Shown here piece by piece: positions 12,436-23,705 of a stretch of 64,000 nucleotides of DNA (positions are counted from its first letter, which is position 1; each line of letters begins with the position of its first letter). The stretch spans positions 1,860,001 through 1,924,000 of the forward strand of contig NC_037321.1 of assembly GCF_000143535.2 (NCBI RefSeq), written 5' to 3'. The notes beneath the pieces are model-generated. The model saw nothing but the letters and a program-made list of their open reading frames with translations, was not told where the DNA came from and searched no databases. Source of the DNA: Botrytis cinerea B05.10. Taxonomy: Eukaryota; Ascomycota; Leotiomycetes; Helotiales; Sclerotiniaceae. A program made the position numbers and the translations under genes.

Positions 12436-13128
12436 ATGATCAAAGCCACCATATCCAATCCCGAATGGTGGGAGCAAAGACAATGTTGCGACGGGACGAA
12501 ATTCTACTACAACATCGCAACATGTCAAAGAACCAAATTAAATCCAACTCGCGGTCCACTTCCACCAGGCTGGCTCGAATTTAAAGATCAAGGAGAAATT
12601 CTAGCCCGCCAAGTCCGCACTGGAATTGTTGCAAAAACAGATCCACGATGTTACCGACCAGACCAAGAAAGACGAGCGGCTGCAACAATTCTCGAATGGA
12701 CTACGCACCTAGCAAGTCCTTTATATAGCCAACCTACTGCTCATAGCGTCTTGAGAATCATCTGGAGGGATGTGGAAATGCATCTTCCTGGATTCCGATT
12801 AGATTTGGAACAATATGAAAAGCTTAGAATGAAAGATACCTTCAATGCGGAGCTTATTCAGAGTTTGGATGATAATCTCCAAGCTATTGAAACATGGCGT
12901 GCTATGGCCGAAATACAAGTGGAAAATTTGGAAAAGAATGCTGCTGCTTCGGGCAGGAATATCAAAGTGGAAGGATTGAGAAGAAGATTTGACGCTTTTG
13001 GAAAAGCTATTGATGCAGCAGCACAAGAGATGATTGAGGGATGGTTAACAACAGAGCACAACATGGATTTGGTAAAATTATTAGAAGGGTTCTTTAGATC
13101 ATTGAGAAGGCCAACGTGGGATGGTTGA
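12436..13128 (+). CDS. Hypothetical protein with two degenerate WW-like repeats
   Basis: Single-exon gene of 230 aa. Residues about 10-40 read like a WW domain: a leading W (EWWEQ), DGTKFYYN in the middle, then T..T..P. This is followed directly by LPPGW, the usual opening of a second WW domain, which ends in TDPR as many WW domains do. In both repeats the second signature Trp is missing, so peptide binding is doubtful. The remainder (about 70-230) is alpha-helical and unknown to me (ILEWTTHLASPLY, MAEIQVENLEKN). It is convergent with the ESF2 gene, with 43 bp between the stop codons. WW-like ancestry is inference from motif spacing. Confidence 0.6.
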   Translation: MIKATISNPEWWEQRQCCDGTKFYYNIATCQRTKLNPTRGPLPPGWLEFKDQGEILARQVRTGIVAKTDPRCYRPDQERRAAATILEWTTHLASPLYSQPTAHSVLRIIWRDVEMHLPGFRLDLEQYEKLRMKDTFNAELIQSLDDNLQAIETWRAMAEIQVENLEKNAAASGRNIKVEGLRRRFDAFGKAIDAAAQEMIEGWLTTEHNMDLVKLLEGFFRSLRRPTWDG

Positions 13129-13171
13129 ATTATGTAGATGCGATACTCCCTTCACGATGGATTTGATTAGT

Positions 13172-14155
13172 CTAGAAAATCTTACTCAAAACCCTCTTCA
13201 CCTGTTCTGGTTGACTCTGAGTCTTGTTCTTCAATGCTGGAGCATTCTGCTTGAAGCGCATTGGTCTATTAGCATCCTTCTTCTGCTTCTTTGCTTCCAC
13301 GCCTTCATCCTTTGTGACGTCGGCGTCCTCGCCATCCTTCCTCTTCTTTGCAGCCTTCTTAGCTTCCATCCCCTCCTGAATCTTTGCTCGTTCAACATTT
13401 TGTACATATTCCTTGTTCTCCTTGGTCGTCTTGCTAATTTCAGCCCTCATTCTGCTGCTTCTTTCCGCATTTTCTGCTGCAATTTGTTCCGTCAAATTAT
13501 TCCACTTGAAACCCTTCAGGTAAAGAAGATTCCATACATCATCATGATAGTAATTTCCCTTTTTGCCTCCAATTGTGTTCGCATTCAATAATTCGCACAC
13601 TTTCTTGGCATCTGCTTTGTTCACAAATTCTACCCACCCATCCACAAATGATCGCTTCTTATTTCCTCCGTTGCGAACTCGTCTTGTGTGCGAAGCTGGA
13701 TCTTCAGGTGTCATGAATATGCGATTGATATCACCGTATGGTTCAAGGAGGGATCTTAATTTTGTTGGTTTCATGAAAGGTGGTATTCGGGAAAGATAGA
13801 CGACGCCGGATCTTTTGATAGCAGCAGCACTCGCGACAAGATTCTTCTTCGTGAGAGGCCTTGAAATTCCTGGCAATTCCAGTTCTTTCGAGGTATTCTT
13901 TGGCTTCGACTTCGAGTCCGATTTTGATTCAATCTCTTGTGAAGCGTCTTCAATTATATCGTCCTTAGAGTCTTCCCTCTCTTGATCACTATTCTGTTCG
14001 ACATCTTCGTCATCGCTTTGATCGTCATCGACCTTTCTCCTCTTTAAACTTCTGCCACCCTTTTTGAGATCCTCTGCTTCCGAATTGTATCCTTGACTCT
14101 CCTCTCCGTCGCTTTCCTCCAAATCTAGGAAATCGTTGTGCTTTCTCGTCGCCAT
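13172..14155 (-). CDS. ESF2: Pre-rRNA processing factor ESF2/ABT1 family (RRM protein)
   Basis: Nucleolar RNA-binding protein of the small-subunit processome. In yeast, Esf2 acts in 18S rRNA maturation with the helicase Dbp8. Single exon, 327 aa from ATG 14155. The frame is open to 14290, but the upstream 45 codons look like leader (Asn/Ser/Gln-rich), while MATRKHNDFLDLEE is a typical start. Residues 1-95 are acidic and disordered. The RRM-like domain spans about 117-235, with VVYLSRIPPFMKP and VDGWVEFVNKADAK as the RNP-like strands. The family tail follows (KWNNLTEQIAAENAERSSRMRAE, described here by its ends K..E) and then a Lys-rich end. It is divergent from the aldehyde dehydrogenase. Confidence 0.92.
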   Translation of the reverse strand: MATRKHNDFLDLEESDGEESQGYNSEAEDLKKGGRSLKRRKVDDDQSDDEDVEQNSDQEREDSKDDIIEDASQEIESKSDSKSKPKNTSKELELPGISRPLTKKNLVASAAAIKRSGVVYLSRIPPFMKPTKLRSLLEPYGDINRIFMTPEDPASHTRRVRNGGNKKRSFVDGWVEFVNKADAKKVCELLNANTIGGKKGNYYHDDVWNLLYLKGFKWNNLTEQIAAENAERSSRMRAEISKTTKENKEYVQNVERAKIQEGMEAKKAAKKRKDGEDADVTKDEGVEAKKQKKDANRPMRFKQNAPALKNKTQSQPEQVKRVLSKIF

Positions 14156-14560
14156 TCTCTTGATTGATTGATTGATCGGTCGATCGTTTGACTTGTTGCT
14201 TAGCTGGTTGGTCCTGGTGGTCGAACAGCTGGATTGATGGATTGGAAGAAATTCGGATTGTAAAGAATTATAAATTTTGACCAGGATCACTTATCAATTT
14301 TTTTGGGTGGTGAATTAACAAAAAGTTTAAAATGTTAGCGGCTTGGAATCTGTCGGACCCCTGTTACATCCTGTAATGACATTGACGCATAGCGATACCG
14401 GTAAGTGGGCGTCACTGATAGCTTTGCTTGACTATCTTTATCCCACCACCCCACCAGGATTAAATCTGCAACATAAGAAGAGTGTCATTGTCATTGTCAT
14501 TGTCATTGTTGTTTGTGTATTGAATTTTAAACCATTCAAGATAACATCACGATTTCCAAC
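14156..14560. promoter_or_regulatory. Divergent promoter between ESF2 and the aldehyde dehydrogenase gene
   Basis: 405 bp separate the two start codons. The DNA contains GATTGATTGATTGATCG-like repeats near 14161-14178 on the ESF2 side and a TGTCATTG repeat run at about 14484-14508 on the dehydrogenase side. No clear TATA box is visible. Confidence 0.55.
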
Positions 14561-16129
14561 ATGTCTGTCGAAACAATTACTACCATTTCTCCTATTACCA
14601 ACAAGCCTGTCTTGACCAGAACTGGAATCTCTGCGGAAGACTTGCAGCAATTACCCATCACTGCCACGGAAGCATTCTTAAAGTATCGCAAGACTTCATT
14701 GAAAGAACGTCAAGATATCGTAAAGAAAGCTCTCAAGCTTTTGAACGACAAGCAAGATGAATTGGCCAAGGAGTTGACGGAACAAATGGGTCGACCCATT
14801 GCCTACACTGCGAAAGAAGTTACCACAGCTGTGAAGAGGGGCGAATACCTCTTGAAGATTAGTGAGGATGCGTTGAAAGATACAGATGGAGAGGCAGAGA
14901 AAGGTTTCAAGAGATTCATTCGAAAGGTGCCAGTTGGACCTTGTCTCATCCTCTTTGCATGGAACGTAAGTGTTGAGTTCTCCGTCCTCATTTCCCTGGC
15001 TAACCTTTTGTTTTCAGTACCCCTATCTTATTCTCGTCAACTCTCTGATACCTGCTCTTCTCGCTGGTAACTCGGTCATTCTCAAGCCATCTCCGCAGAC
15101 TCCTACAATTGTTGAACACATGGCATCTATCTTTTCTGAAGCTGGCCTTCCAGATAATGTCATCCAATACTTCCATTGCGGCTCTCCCCTCATTATTGAA
15201 TCTATTGTTAGAGATCCAAAAGTAGCTCTCGTGTGCTTCACTGGATCTGTAGCTGGTGGTTTGGCTACAGCTAAGGCAGCAGCAGATAGAATTGTGAATG
15301 TTGGACTCGAACTTGGTGGCAAAGATCCCGCATACGTAAGAGGTGATGTTGATGTAGCGTGGGCAGCTGAGGAGATCGTCGATGGAGCCGTTTTCAACTC
15401 GGGCCAAAGTTGTTGTAGCTTGGAAAGAATCTATGTTGATGAGAAGATCCATGATGAATTCATTGAGGCGTTGCAGAATGTCTTGAAGAATTACAAACTA
15501 GGTGATCCTTTCAATAAGGAAACGGTAAGTACCTCACACACAATTATCGCTGGCTCAATACTTACTACTTGCTTATGCAGCATGTCGGCCCCGTCGTCTC
15601 AAAGAGGTCAAAGGAAACGATCGAGGCACATATCAAGGATGCATTAGATAAGGGTGCCAAGAATCTCACGCCCGAGAATGAAACCTTCAAGTCTCCTCCT
15701 TCAGAAGGCAACTATGTTATACCTACGCTGCTTGGTAATGTCGATCATAGCATGACTGTGATGACGGAGGAGACTTTCGGTCCAGTCATTCCCGTGATGA
15801 AAGTAAAGAGTGATGAAGAAGCCATAAAACTCATGAATGACAGTGAGTTTGGCTTAACCGCCTCGATTTGGACAAAAGACACGGCAAAAGCAGCCGAATT
15901 AGCTGAAGATGTAGAGGCTGGAACTGTCTTTGTGAACAGATGTGATTATCCAAGCCCTGTAAGTCACCTTTGCCCTTTGACGATGTACATGAATATGGCT
16001 CACAATTATTGATAGGACCTTGCATGGACTGGATGGAAAAATTCCGGAAGGGGTGTCACTCTAAGTAAATTTGGCTTTGAACAATTCGTCAAGCTGAAGA
16101 GTTACCACTTGAAGGATTACCCTAAATAA
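14561..16129 (+). CDS. NAD(P)-dependent aldehyde dehydrogenase family protein
   Basis: Oxidises an aldehyde to a carboxylic acid; the substrate cannot be read from sequence, but it resembles fungal enzymes annotated as succinate-semialdehyde dehydrogenase. Four exons (14561-14965, 15018-15524, 15581-15958, 16016-16129) give 467 aa, usual for the family. The cofactor segment has FAWNYPYLI and KPSPQTP. The general base Glu is E233 in ELGGK and the nucleophile is C267 in FNSGQSC; the 34-residue spacing matches the family. The end (DLAWTGWKNSGRG, then LSKFGFEQF) is the normal ALDH C-terminus. No targeting peptide is evident, so it is probably cytosolic. Introns are 52, 56 and 57 nt with canonical ends. 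Confidence 0.93.
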
Positions 16130-17684
16130 GGGCCTTTAAGTATTACTTCTACACATGTGTGCTTGTAGTACAGAACTCTCGAACGACTTTTGAGTATTTA
16201 AACACCAGAAATCAGAGCCACAAATCGATAAGTTCTAGTCAAAAGAGAGCATTCGAGTAGAAATAAGCGATTGAAGGATTTCACGTAGACGAATGACGAA
16301 TATACCTTATCTTTTTCCACGGCGCTGAAATTCTTTTTGATGATCAAGTTCTACACATGTCGAATGTCATTCTGGCATTGATGGGCCAATGGCGTAGAAG
16401 CGCCATTGGTACAATGTTAGCCAAGCAATATGCACATTTTATTAGTGATACAATCTCGAAGAATTCTTGTGTCAAGTAAAAAGATTTGGATTAATGCTGA
16501 TCCATTTTTCCAAGGTAACGCAAGGGAACTATTTGATTGGATAAGACAACTGAGAAATGGGTGAAGATTGCCTAGTAATAAGCCTTACTGCAAAATAATT
16601 GGAAGGGGGAATTCTTTGGAATAGGTCATCACATGATCAACCCTTTCTATTTCCTATCTTCCTGTTGTGCTCCCTCACATTTCCACGCTGTTCCCTTATT
16701 CAGGTATGTTCTTTGGGCAACATTCCGTGCCTCCTTGATTTGAATCTGTAAATCATAATTATTGAAGGGGAATTTATGTAATTCATCAATTTACTTCAAG
16801 TCAATTTAGTCATGTTGATGAATGAGGGCAATCGAATTCCAGTCAAAGTTTTATTTATTTATTACTATTATTAGTATTTTATGGTATGGTATTACTGACT
16901 TGAACTGACTTGAACTGTCTATCTACTTACTATGTATCTATCTAGTATCTCTTTTGACATTAAACGTGTTCATGTTCAGCTCGGTAACCCCCCCCTTCTC
17001 CCCGCCCCCTTTGATAGATGTAGTTGAAAAGAAGCGATACATTTTAATCATCAACATTCCAGAAGGGCCTCATCTGATAAGGGAGTAATTAGGGGAACTC
17101 CTCATTTCCTTCAAGTTTTGGAGTAAGGAATCCGCCACGTTACGTCGCCGGATTGCCGTTACTTTGAGGCGTACCAAAGAATGGGAATTTTGATGCACCC
17201 GAAGTAGTACTCATTGTAGTACTGACTCTGTGTAATTTCTCATTTGATAGTATTGTTGCCCTTGACAGCAAACTGGCAATTTATATTCATAAATTCATCT
17301 TCTTCTCTTTAATCTTTTTCCTCATATATCTTCTTCTATCATCGCCAGTCTTATTGTTCGAGGCATTGGCAGTCAGCTCTTCAGCAATTCTTCTTCTACT
17401 TCTTACAGTCAGCAAAATACCTATATTAACAATCATTCTTTCATTTTCTTGTGTCATTAATTACAATCATTCCTCAATCACGCGTCTTCCAATATTCTGC
17501 ATATTCATCGTTTCAGAAAAGCGCGTCTGCCTTACATTTTCATACCTGGACTCAATCTACAATATATCACCACGAGGACATTCAATTGTCAATATAACAA
17601 TCACTTATCGTTAGACATCACAAGATATATATATTTATATACGCACATAGTTTCATCTCAACCTCAATTGAATCACTTCTCAAC
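16130..17684. other. Intergenic region
   Basis: 1.55 kb of AT-rich DNA with no supportable gene. A short C-run lies near 16987-17006. From about 17280 to 17680 the plus strand is pyrimidine-rich (TCTTCTTCT-type), consistent with promoter and leader of the small gene that follows. Confidence 0.5.
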
Positions 17685-18166
17685 ATGTCCTGCATACAAC
17701 TCAAAGCTACACTCTTAAAATTCAGCAATAAATGTGCTGAAACCTTGGGATTGAAATCAAAAGCTCCTAAACCTTTATCCATAGTAAGTATCTGTACATA
17801 TCTTCGAATTCCGCATTGTTATATCTGACATGACCACCACAGAGTGCACCCTTCAATTTTCAAGAAGGCCCAGCAGTAAATCTCCCCGGTTATTCCGAGG
17901 ATGAGTAAGTTAGCCTTCCCACTTCTCAAATCTCCTTTGATACTCTCAAATCCTAATAATATTCAAACAGAATATCACTCATGAAAGAAAAAGCCATTGC
18001 GTCAACCGCCGTCGCTTCAGATAATCACCATGCGAATTTAAATCGATGTTACGATTCAGATATCTCAGAATCACATTCGAGGACGGGATCTCATGGGTGT
18101 GGAATTGGGAGGAGTGTGGTTTATCATGCGAGGAGAGCCAGTAGAGGGTGTATGTATGGGAATTAA
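17685..18166 (+). CDS. Small three-exon orphan protein
   Basis: Not recognised. Exons 17685-17783, 17843-17904 and 17971-18166 join in frame to 118 aa. Both introns (59 and 66 nt) have GTAAGT donors and CAG acceptors. The N-terminus (MSCIQLKATLLKFSNKCAE) is amphipathic and basic, followed by a Lys/Pro linker, a short acidic piece (GYSEDE) and a polar C-terminus rich in Ser, His, Arg and Cys. Splicing across both introns removes stops and keeps one frame, which is the main evidence for the gene. The N-terminal helix could be a membrane anchor or targeting helix, but that is a guess. Confidence 0.55.
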
Positions 18167-19088
18167 GATGGAAGGGTGGTGGTGCAAAGATTGATTGGGT
18201 GGTTGGAGTTCTATGTATGATTATGGATTGGTGTACGATAGGTATTGGGTGGGTAGAATGGTTATGGTTGTTGATTTGGGGTTATTTGGATTGGGTGGAT
18301 GAGTGGGAGGTGTTGGAGTATTGTTATTATCGATATTATTATGGGATGGGGTTGTTGGAGGTACGAAGGGGATACGGAGGGGATACGGAGGGGAATACTT
18401 TTGATCATATAATTGATCATGGTGAACATCGGGGTTAAGTGGTAATGGAACAGGAATGGGAACAGAAATAGATGGTCACATGGTGACTTTATACAAATTG
18501 ATAGAATGAAGGAAAGACGAAAGCAATAAATTGATTTTCCATCCTTATCATCTTGAGATAGTTTCTTAAGAAGTTAATTATTCAATTTTTCATTTTAAGA
18601 ACACGAATTTCTTAAGTATTTATCATTCCATGCGTGTTTGGAAAATTATTATTAATTCTTTTCATATGCGAGGTCTATCTATGTATTAGTTTAATTCTAT
18701 ACGATTTCATTCATCTCTTCACTTATGATAGAGTTCTTATGGAATGAAATATCTATCTATCGAATGAAAGAAATGAAACAAAAGATTTCCTCAATACTAT
18801 CCTCGGAAAGTGTCATCACCAAAAGCCGAGCAGATTAGCTGTATTAAGTAGGTACTTGGGTAGTGCTTGCTCAAAAAAAATCCTCATCAACTCATGAACT
18901 CATTCTATATGTTAGACCCTTACTTCCTTCCATTCTCTCTTTCATAATCCAACACCTTGCAAAAATTTGTTGGAATCCATCTACCAACCCAAACCAAAGC
19001 AGGATATAATATCATCGAGATCTTAGGAATGAAGCACCAGATCAAAATGAGAAACTCCAAAGAGAAAAGTGTGGAAAGCTAAACAAAA
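18167..19088. other. Intergenic region
   Basis: G/T-rich low-complexity DNA directly after the small gene, with a GGGGATACGGA repeat near 18367-18393, then AT-rich sequence. No supportable gene. Confidence 0.5.
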
Positions 19089-21863
19089 TCAGTAGTCCTC
19101 ATCAGGTTCCCATGTACCATCGGCACTTTCTTCTGAAATACTCTTTTTGAGCGAGGAGTTTCTGGTGATAGGTGGTTTGAGAGTGGGAGTTGAAGTAAAT
19201 GAGGAAGACTTGGGGGTGCTGGATTTAGATGCCTTGGCTCTGGTAGCAGAAGTTTTGGGAGTTGCGCTTTTGGTAGTGGAAGTCTTAGGAGTGTTAGCTC
19301 TAGTGGTAATGGTCCTGGGGGTAGTAGTCCTGGGAGTTGCAGTCATGGGAGTAGTAATCATGGGAGTAGTGGCCTTAGACACAGCAGATTTGGGACCGGC
19401 AGTTTTGGGAGTAGCGGCTCTAGAATTCCTAGTTTTCGGAACGGCAGCTGACTTGATGAGATTGGGTGTTGCAACTGTGGGACTGATAGCTGTATGGCTG
19501 GTAACTATGGAACTAGCGACAATAGGATTAATAGTCTTTGGCTTCCTAGTTCTGGGAGTAGCAATTTCTCGATTGATTGTTTTGGACGGAGTTGGATTGT
19601 CAGTTGCAGCTTCGGGTACAGTAGTTTTTCTGGTGGCTTTTGTTTTTGGTTTCTGCCCTGGCTGCCAATCTTTATCTTTTTCGTCTCTAGCAGCCATCTT
19701 TTTGTTGACGGGAACGAGATTCTCCATACCGAGATTTTGGGTTGTAGATGTTGTTTGGAAGATCTCTCCACTTGTGGGTGCTGGTGCGGGTGCTGGTACG
19801 TGTACGGGTGTGACTACGGCTATAGTGGAAATATTGGGTTCGTGAGTAATTTCTCGAGATTGGACTTCGCTGATGGTGTGAGGGTTTATGTTTGGTGGGA
19901 TAGATGCGTCGTGTGTCGGGAAAGATTTAACATAATTATGTCTGACGGGCTCGGCTGAAGACTTAGTATATCCTTGATTGTAACCTGGGAAAGAGTTTGA
20001 AGATTCGCTCATGGCATTCGTTCCATCGATTCCTCTCGTGCTAACAGTTTCTCTTGGAGTCGGAGTTGACAGGGTGTTGTGTCTAGAAGGATTTGCCGCA
20101 GCATTCATCGAGTTATTTCCGTCAGGCCTAGAAGTATATCCCGAAGGAACTGCCGTACTGCTCAAACTGTTAGCTCTGATAGTTTCAGAATTGTCCCCAG
20201 AAGAACCTGGTGTGGCATTTGCAATGTTCTTTGCAATGGAACCGGAATTATGTGCTGGAGGACCTGGCGCACTAATAATAGAAGCCATTGGTACATTGAT
20301 AGAGGCGGCGCTTGAAAAAGTTCTAGGATTGTATGTAGAGGAGCCCAGTGTATTATTGGTGGCGGTGACTGATGTATTCGCAGGTATAACTCTTGAAGCA
20401 GCTCCAGAATTATATCCAGAAGGACCAGCAGAGTTGTTGGCGGTATTTGCACCAACAAAGCTAGACTTGTAGCCAGAAGGACCAGGGGTATTGTTCATAG
20501 TGTTTATTTGACCAAGTCCGGAATTGAATCCCGAAGGACCAGAGGTACCGGTTAAAGTGTTCGTTTGAGAGAAACTAGAATTGAATCCCGAAGGACCAGA
20601 AACATCAATCGTAGCATTCATTCCAATAGCTCCCACACTGACGACATTTCCTTTACCACTCATGTTCATTCCACTCATCTCAGTATCCTCTTTATCTTTG
20701 GCAGAAGCTAGGTTATCTTCCTGGAGGAGCCATATATGATCTTGGGACATTCTTTCCGCAGCATCTTGTCGAGGTTTTGGAGGAGGGTTTCTACCACGTC
20801 CTACAGGACCTTTTCGATACCAGTTCGTCATAGCACCTGGCTTCTTCGATGAACCTAATCTCTTTTCGGGTGCAAAATCGGGATTAAAATAATTTGCGCG
20901 ATAGCTAGCGTCGTAGTTTCGAAGACCTTTTTTAATTTCTTCACGGTCTAATAAGGCCATCTGAAATTTAGATATTAGTCTTTTTTCATTACGATTCATG
21001 AGTAGGGAATGAGGAAAAATGAAAGGAACAGATGGAGATGAAAGACTTACATCTTCTTCTTCATTAATATCAAAACCTTGATGTGTCCATTCTGGTAATT
21101 GTGGTCCTTCTCCAGCTCTATTCAAAAGAAGTGTCAGTTTCGAAGAATCATGAGATTTGACATTAGAAATCAAAATCTCAAATACCTCATAGCAGAATCA
21201 AAACTTTGAACTCTTGCCTCGAAGAATTTAAGTTCAAATAAATTGAAGGGAATATCTTCAAAAGGTTCTTCTTTTGTTCTCTTTTGATTCAATCCAAGCT
21301 TTTGAACGATGAAATCCTCATCAATTATTGTAGGGCCTTTAATCGGACCAAGGAGTTCGGACTCCATTAAGTCAATATGGTATCCAATACTTTCCATTTG
21401 ATCTTCAGAAATTGGCGGGTTTTCGATATCGTGAAAGTCGGGCCAAGGAATGCCATCGATAGAATTGTCTCCAGACATATCTGCGAGATTGACATCTGGC
21501 ATCTTGTCGCGCATCCTCTGTGACTTCTTGATATCGCGGTAAAGATCTGATGGAAATGTAATAGTGAAGGGAAATTGATTCATGCGATTTCTCACGATTG
21601 CGAGAGAGAATTCGAGCTGATGAGGTTCAGCAAGATTGCCTGGGGAAGGCCAGCGTTGAAAGCGCTCTTCGCCCAGATATATTGGTTCGCACATTAAGTA
21701 AGGAGAGTTTGAAATGGTGAGAGCTGTCGATAGTTTAGATAAGAAAGTTTGGATGTTGGGTAATTGAGTCATAAAACTCACCATGAACTTCGAATAAAGG
21801 TTCTGGTTCTGTAAGATTCGCGACAACTTTGTTTGGAAGAGGAAAAGTCAGTTTGAATTTCAT
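19089..21863 (-). CDS. Hypothetical 852-aa protein with tandem Gly-Pro-Ser repeats and Thr/Pro-rich tail
   Basis: Not recognised. Four exons on the minus strand (21863-21782, 21723-21186, 21117-21051, 20960-19089) join in frame. The first 290 residues look like a folded conserved region: MKFKLTFPLP start, YLMCEPIYLG, FPFTITFPSDLY, FNLFELKFFEARVQ, LPEWTHQGFD, LRNYDASYRANYF and KPGAMTNWYRKGP. From about 340 to 560 it has degenerate repeats of about 19 aa with a GPSGxNS core. The last 150 residues are Thr/Pro/Lys-rich (ATPKT, TTPRT type) and end in an acidic DGTWEPDEDY. The basic, repetitive tail suggests a nuclear or chromatin-related protein, but this is only inference. Introns are 58, 68 and 90 nt. 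Confidence 0.8.
20130..20640 (-). repeat. Degenerate repeat encoding GPSGxNS units of about 19 aa
   Basis: Within the large orphan gene, about eight imperfect units of roughly 57 nt encode a GPSG(F/Y)NS core followed by a variable stretch containing NT or NA. Neighbouring copies are most alike near 20440-20630, suggesting recent expansion there. Confidence 0.7.
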
Positions 21864-22356
21864 AGTTAAATATAAAGTGATTCGAAGGCGGTGAACGGAA
21901 GGAAGTTGATGGTAGAGTTAACTACGGTGAAGCTTCATTGACAGTAAGGGTGATCAAAGTAAGGATGATCAACATAGTGAGGTAGAGTTGATCATCGTGT
22001 AGTGAATAAATTCTTGGATGATTATCTGAATATATTGAAGTGATGTAATGTGATGGCTGAAATTCAGCTGAGATAGAAAAAATTGAAGTCTCTCTCAAGG
22101 ATCTCAAGGACAACAAATAGACTGTTCTCCAAGACCCCTCAGAGACATGAAGAGGTGAAGTTGTTCAATAACATCATTTATAAATGATTTTTGAGAACCA
22201 ACTTAATTTTAGTCAAAAATAAAACTGTTTGAGAAAAAAAAGGAACAGGAGACTCATGTTGAATAGGCTGCTGTATGTGGGATGTAAAAAATATGAATAG
22301 TAATTAGATTCAGATGTAAAGGAAGTTTGAGCGCTTATCTCTTCTCTTTAAAACAA
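21864..22356. other. Intergenic region
   Basis: AT-rich promoter-side DNA of the large minus-strand orphan gene. Short AAGGATGATCAACAT-like repeats occur near 21950-21990. No supportable gene. Confidence 0.45.
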
Positions 22357-22843
22357 TTAAAATATATTTAAAAATATAATCAGAAATTTGAGTCGCTTTC
22401 TTGAGTGTATTGAAGATGCTGCTTGACAGAAATAATCCGCCAAGATTCATTTGAGATGATATCAAGACAGGTAGAAACAGTAAAACTTACCACTTAAAAT
22501 TCTATTTTCTCCTGCTATTTCCAAGGCTTGCTGATAATTATCAATGATAGACTATACAAATAAATTAGTTAGTTATAGTCAAATTCACACAAAGCTAAGG
22601 TAGTTAAGGTAGTTAAGGTAGCCAAGGTAGCTGAGAGTACGAGTGAGGTAAATAAGTCTGTGTTCCAGCCGAGCCAATCGGATGATTTTAAACCTTGTTA
22701 AAAATTGTATGATCAAATAATAATAGCTTTGAGAGGAGAAAGATTTATGAATAATAAAGAAATAAAATCGAATAAGAGAAAATTAGAAATACACATACTT
22801 GATCAACATGTGTTAACATGGCTTCTATCTGAGACCTTGACAT
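22357..22843 (-). CDS. Possible three-exon mini-gene (about 55 aa)
   Basis: Exon 1 (22843-22799) and exon 2 (22551-22491) are well supported: ATG, MSRSQIEAMLTHVDQ, GTATGT donor, TTGTATAG acceptor, then a helical SIIDNYQQALEIAGENR and a GTAAGT donor. The last exon (22418-22357) is uncertain: a CAG acceptor and short frame with a hydrophobic end. The long first intron (247 nt) is odd for this region. The N-terminal part looks like a small helical subunit of a larger complex, but I cannot name it. Confidence 0.35.
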
Positions 22844-23705
22844 GATTGCTTAAAGAAAGAAAGAAAGAAAAAGAAGAAGAGACTTCGAGAGAAAATTTAA
22901 ATTGACTAAAATCTTTGAACTAGCTTTAATCATAAGTGAATCATTCAACTCAATTATAATATTATCGAAACAGCTCCATTCACTGACTTTTGATATGAGA
23001 ATGAAGTGATGTAGTTCGGCATGGAACGGAATCACGGATTTCTAGGTATCATGAGAGGATTAATCTTCTATCTAGAGTATCAAAACTGAGACAAGTAGAG
23101 GTGAGATGATGAGGAGACTGATTTTAATTCCGATGATTCAACAAATAATAGAACATGAGTGAATTAAATCAGTAGGGTAAGTCATACACTTCATCGAGAG
23201 TTCTTCTTCTACTTTAATCAAATCTCCCGATGAAGACCTAGATCTTGCTAGTTTTCATGTTTGAAAATTCCATGATTTGATTCACCTCTAGTCTAACTCA
23301 TTCCGTCCCTACAAGATGGCAGTTATATGGTAATATTGTATTCAGATGAGGAGAAAATACAGAAGAGCATGCCAATTTAGTGATTTCAACACCCCTAAAG
23401 GACTACCTTCTCTAAAGCCTTACAATAACCACATTCTCTCTCTTTTATTTGTTCATATACTCACAAGACACCAATTCAACCCAGTCAATGACTTGCTCTC
23501 ATGACAAAACTGACAAAACTGAGCAAGCAAAGATAAATATCCACGGCTATGAATTAATCCTGTCTCCTACTATAAAAAAGGAAATATCCCCTCCTTATTC
23601 CACTAATTCCTCTTATTCCACTTATTCCTCATTCCTCATTTATCACAAACACCAGACGAAACTAATCACAAACACCCGACGAACACCGTACTCACCCCCA
23701 GAGTT
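22844..23705. other. Intergenic region between divergent genes
   Basis: AT-rich DNA. TATAAAAAAG at 23571-23580 lies 135 bp before the ATG at 23706, followed by TTCCACTTATTCC-type repeats at about 23599-23640. No supportable gene. Confidence 0.5.
23571..23580 (+). promoter_or_regulatory. TATA box of the 277-aa orphan gene
   Basis: TATAAAAAAG, 135 bp upstream of the start codon at 23706 and followed by a pyrimidine-rich leader. Confidence 0.4.

Noticed and set aside
12348..12584. 78-codon frame starting before the WW-like gene
   Set aside because: Its ATG is only about 8 bp after a TATA box, and it overlaps the better-supported gene in another frame.
19147..19845. 232-codon plus-strand frame opposite the large orphan
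   Set aside because: It is the antisense shadow of the Thr/Pro-rich repeat region.
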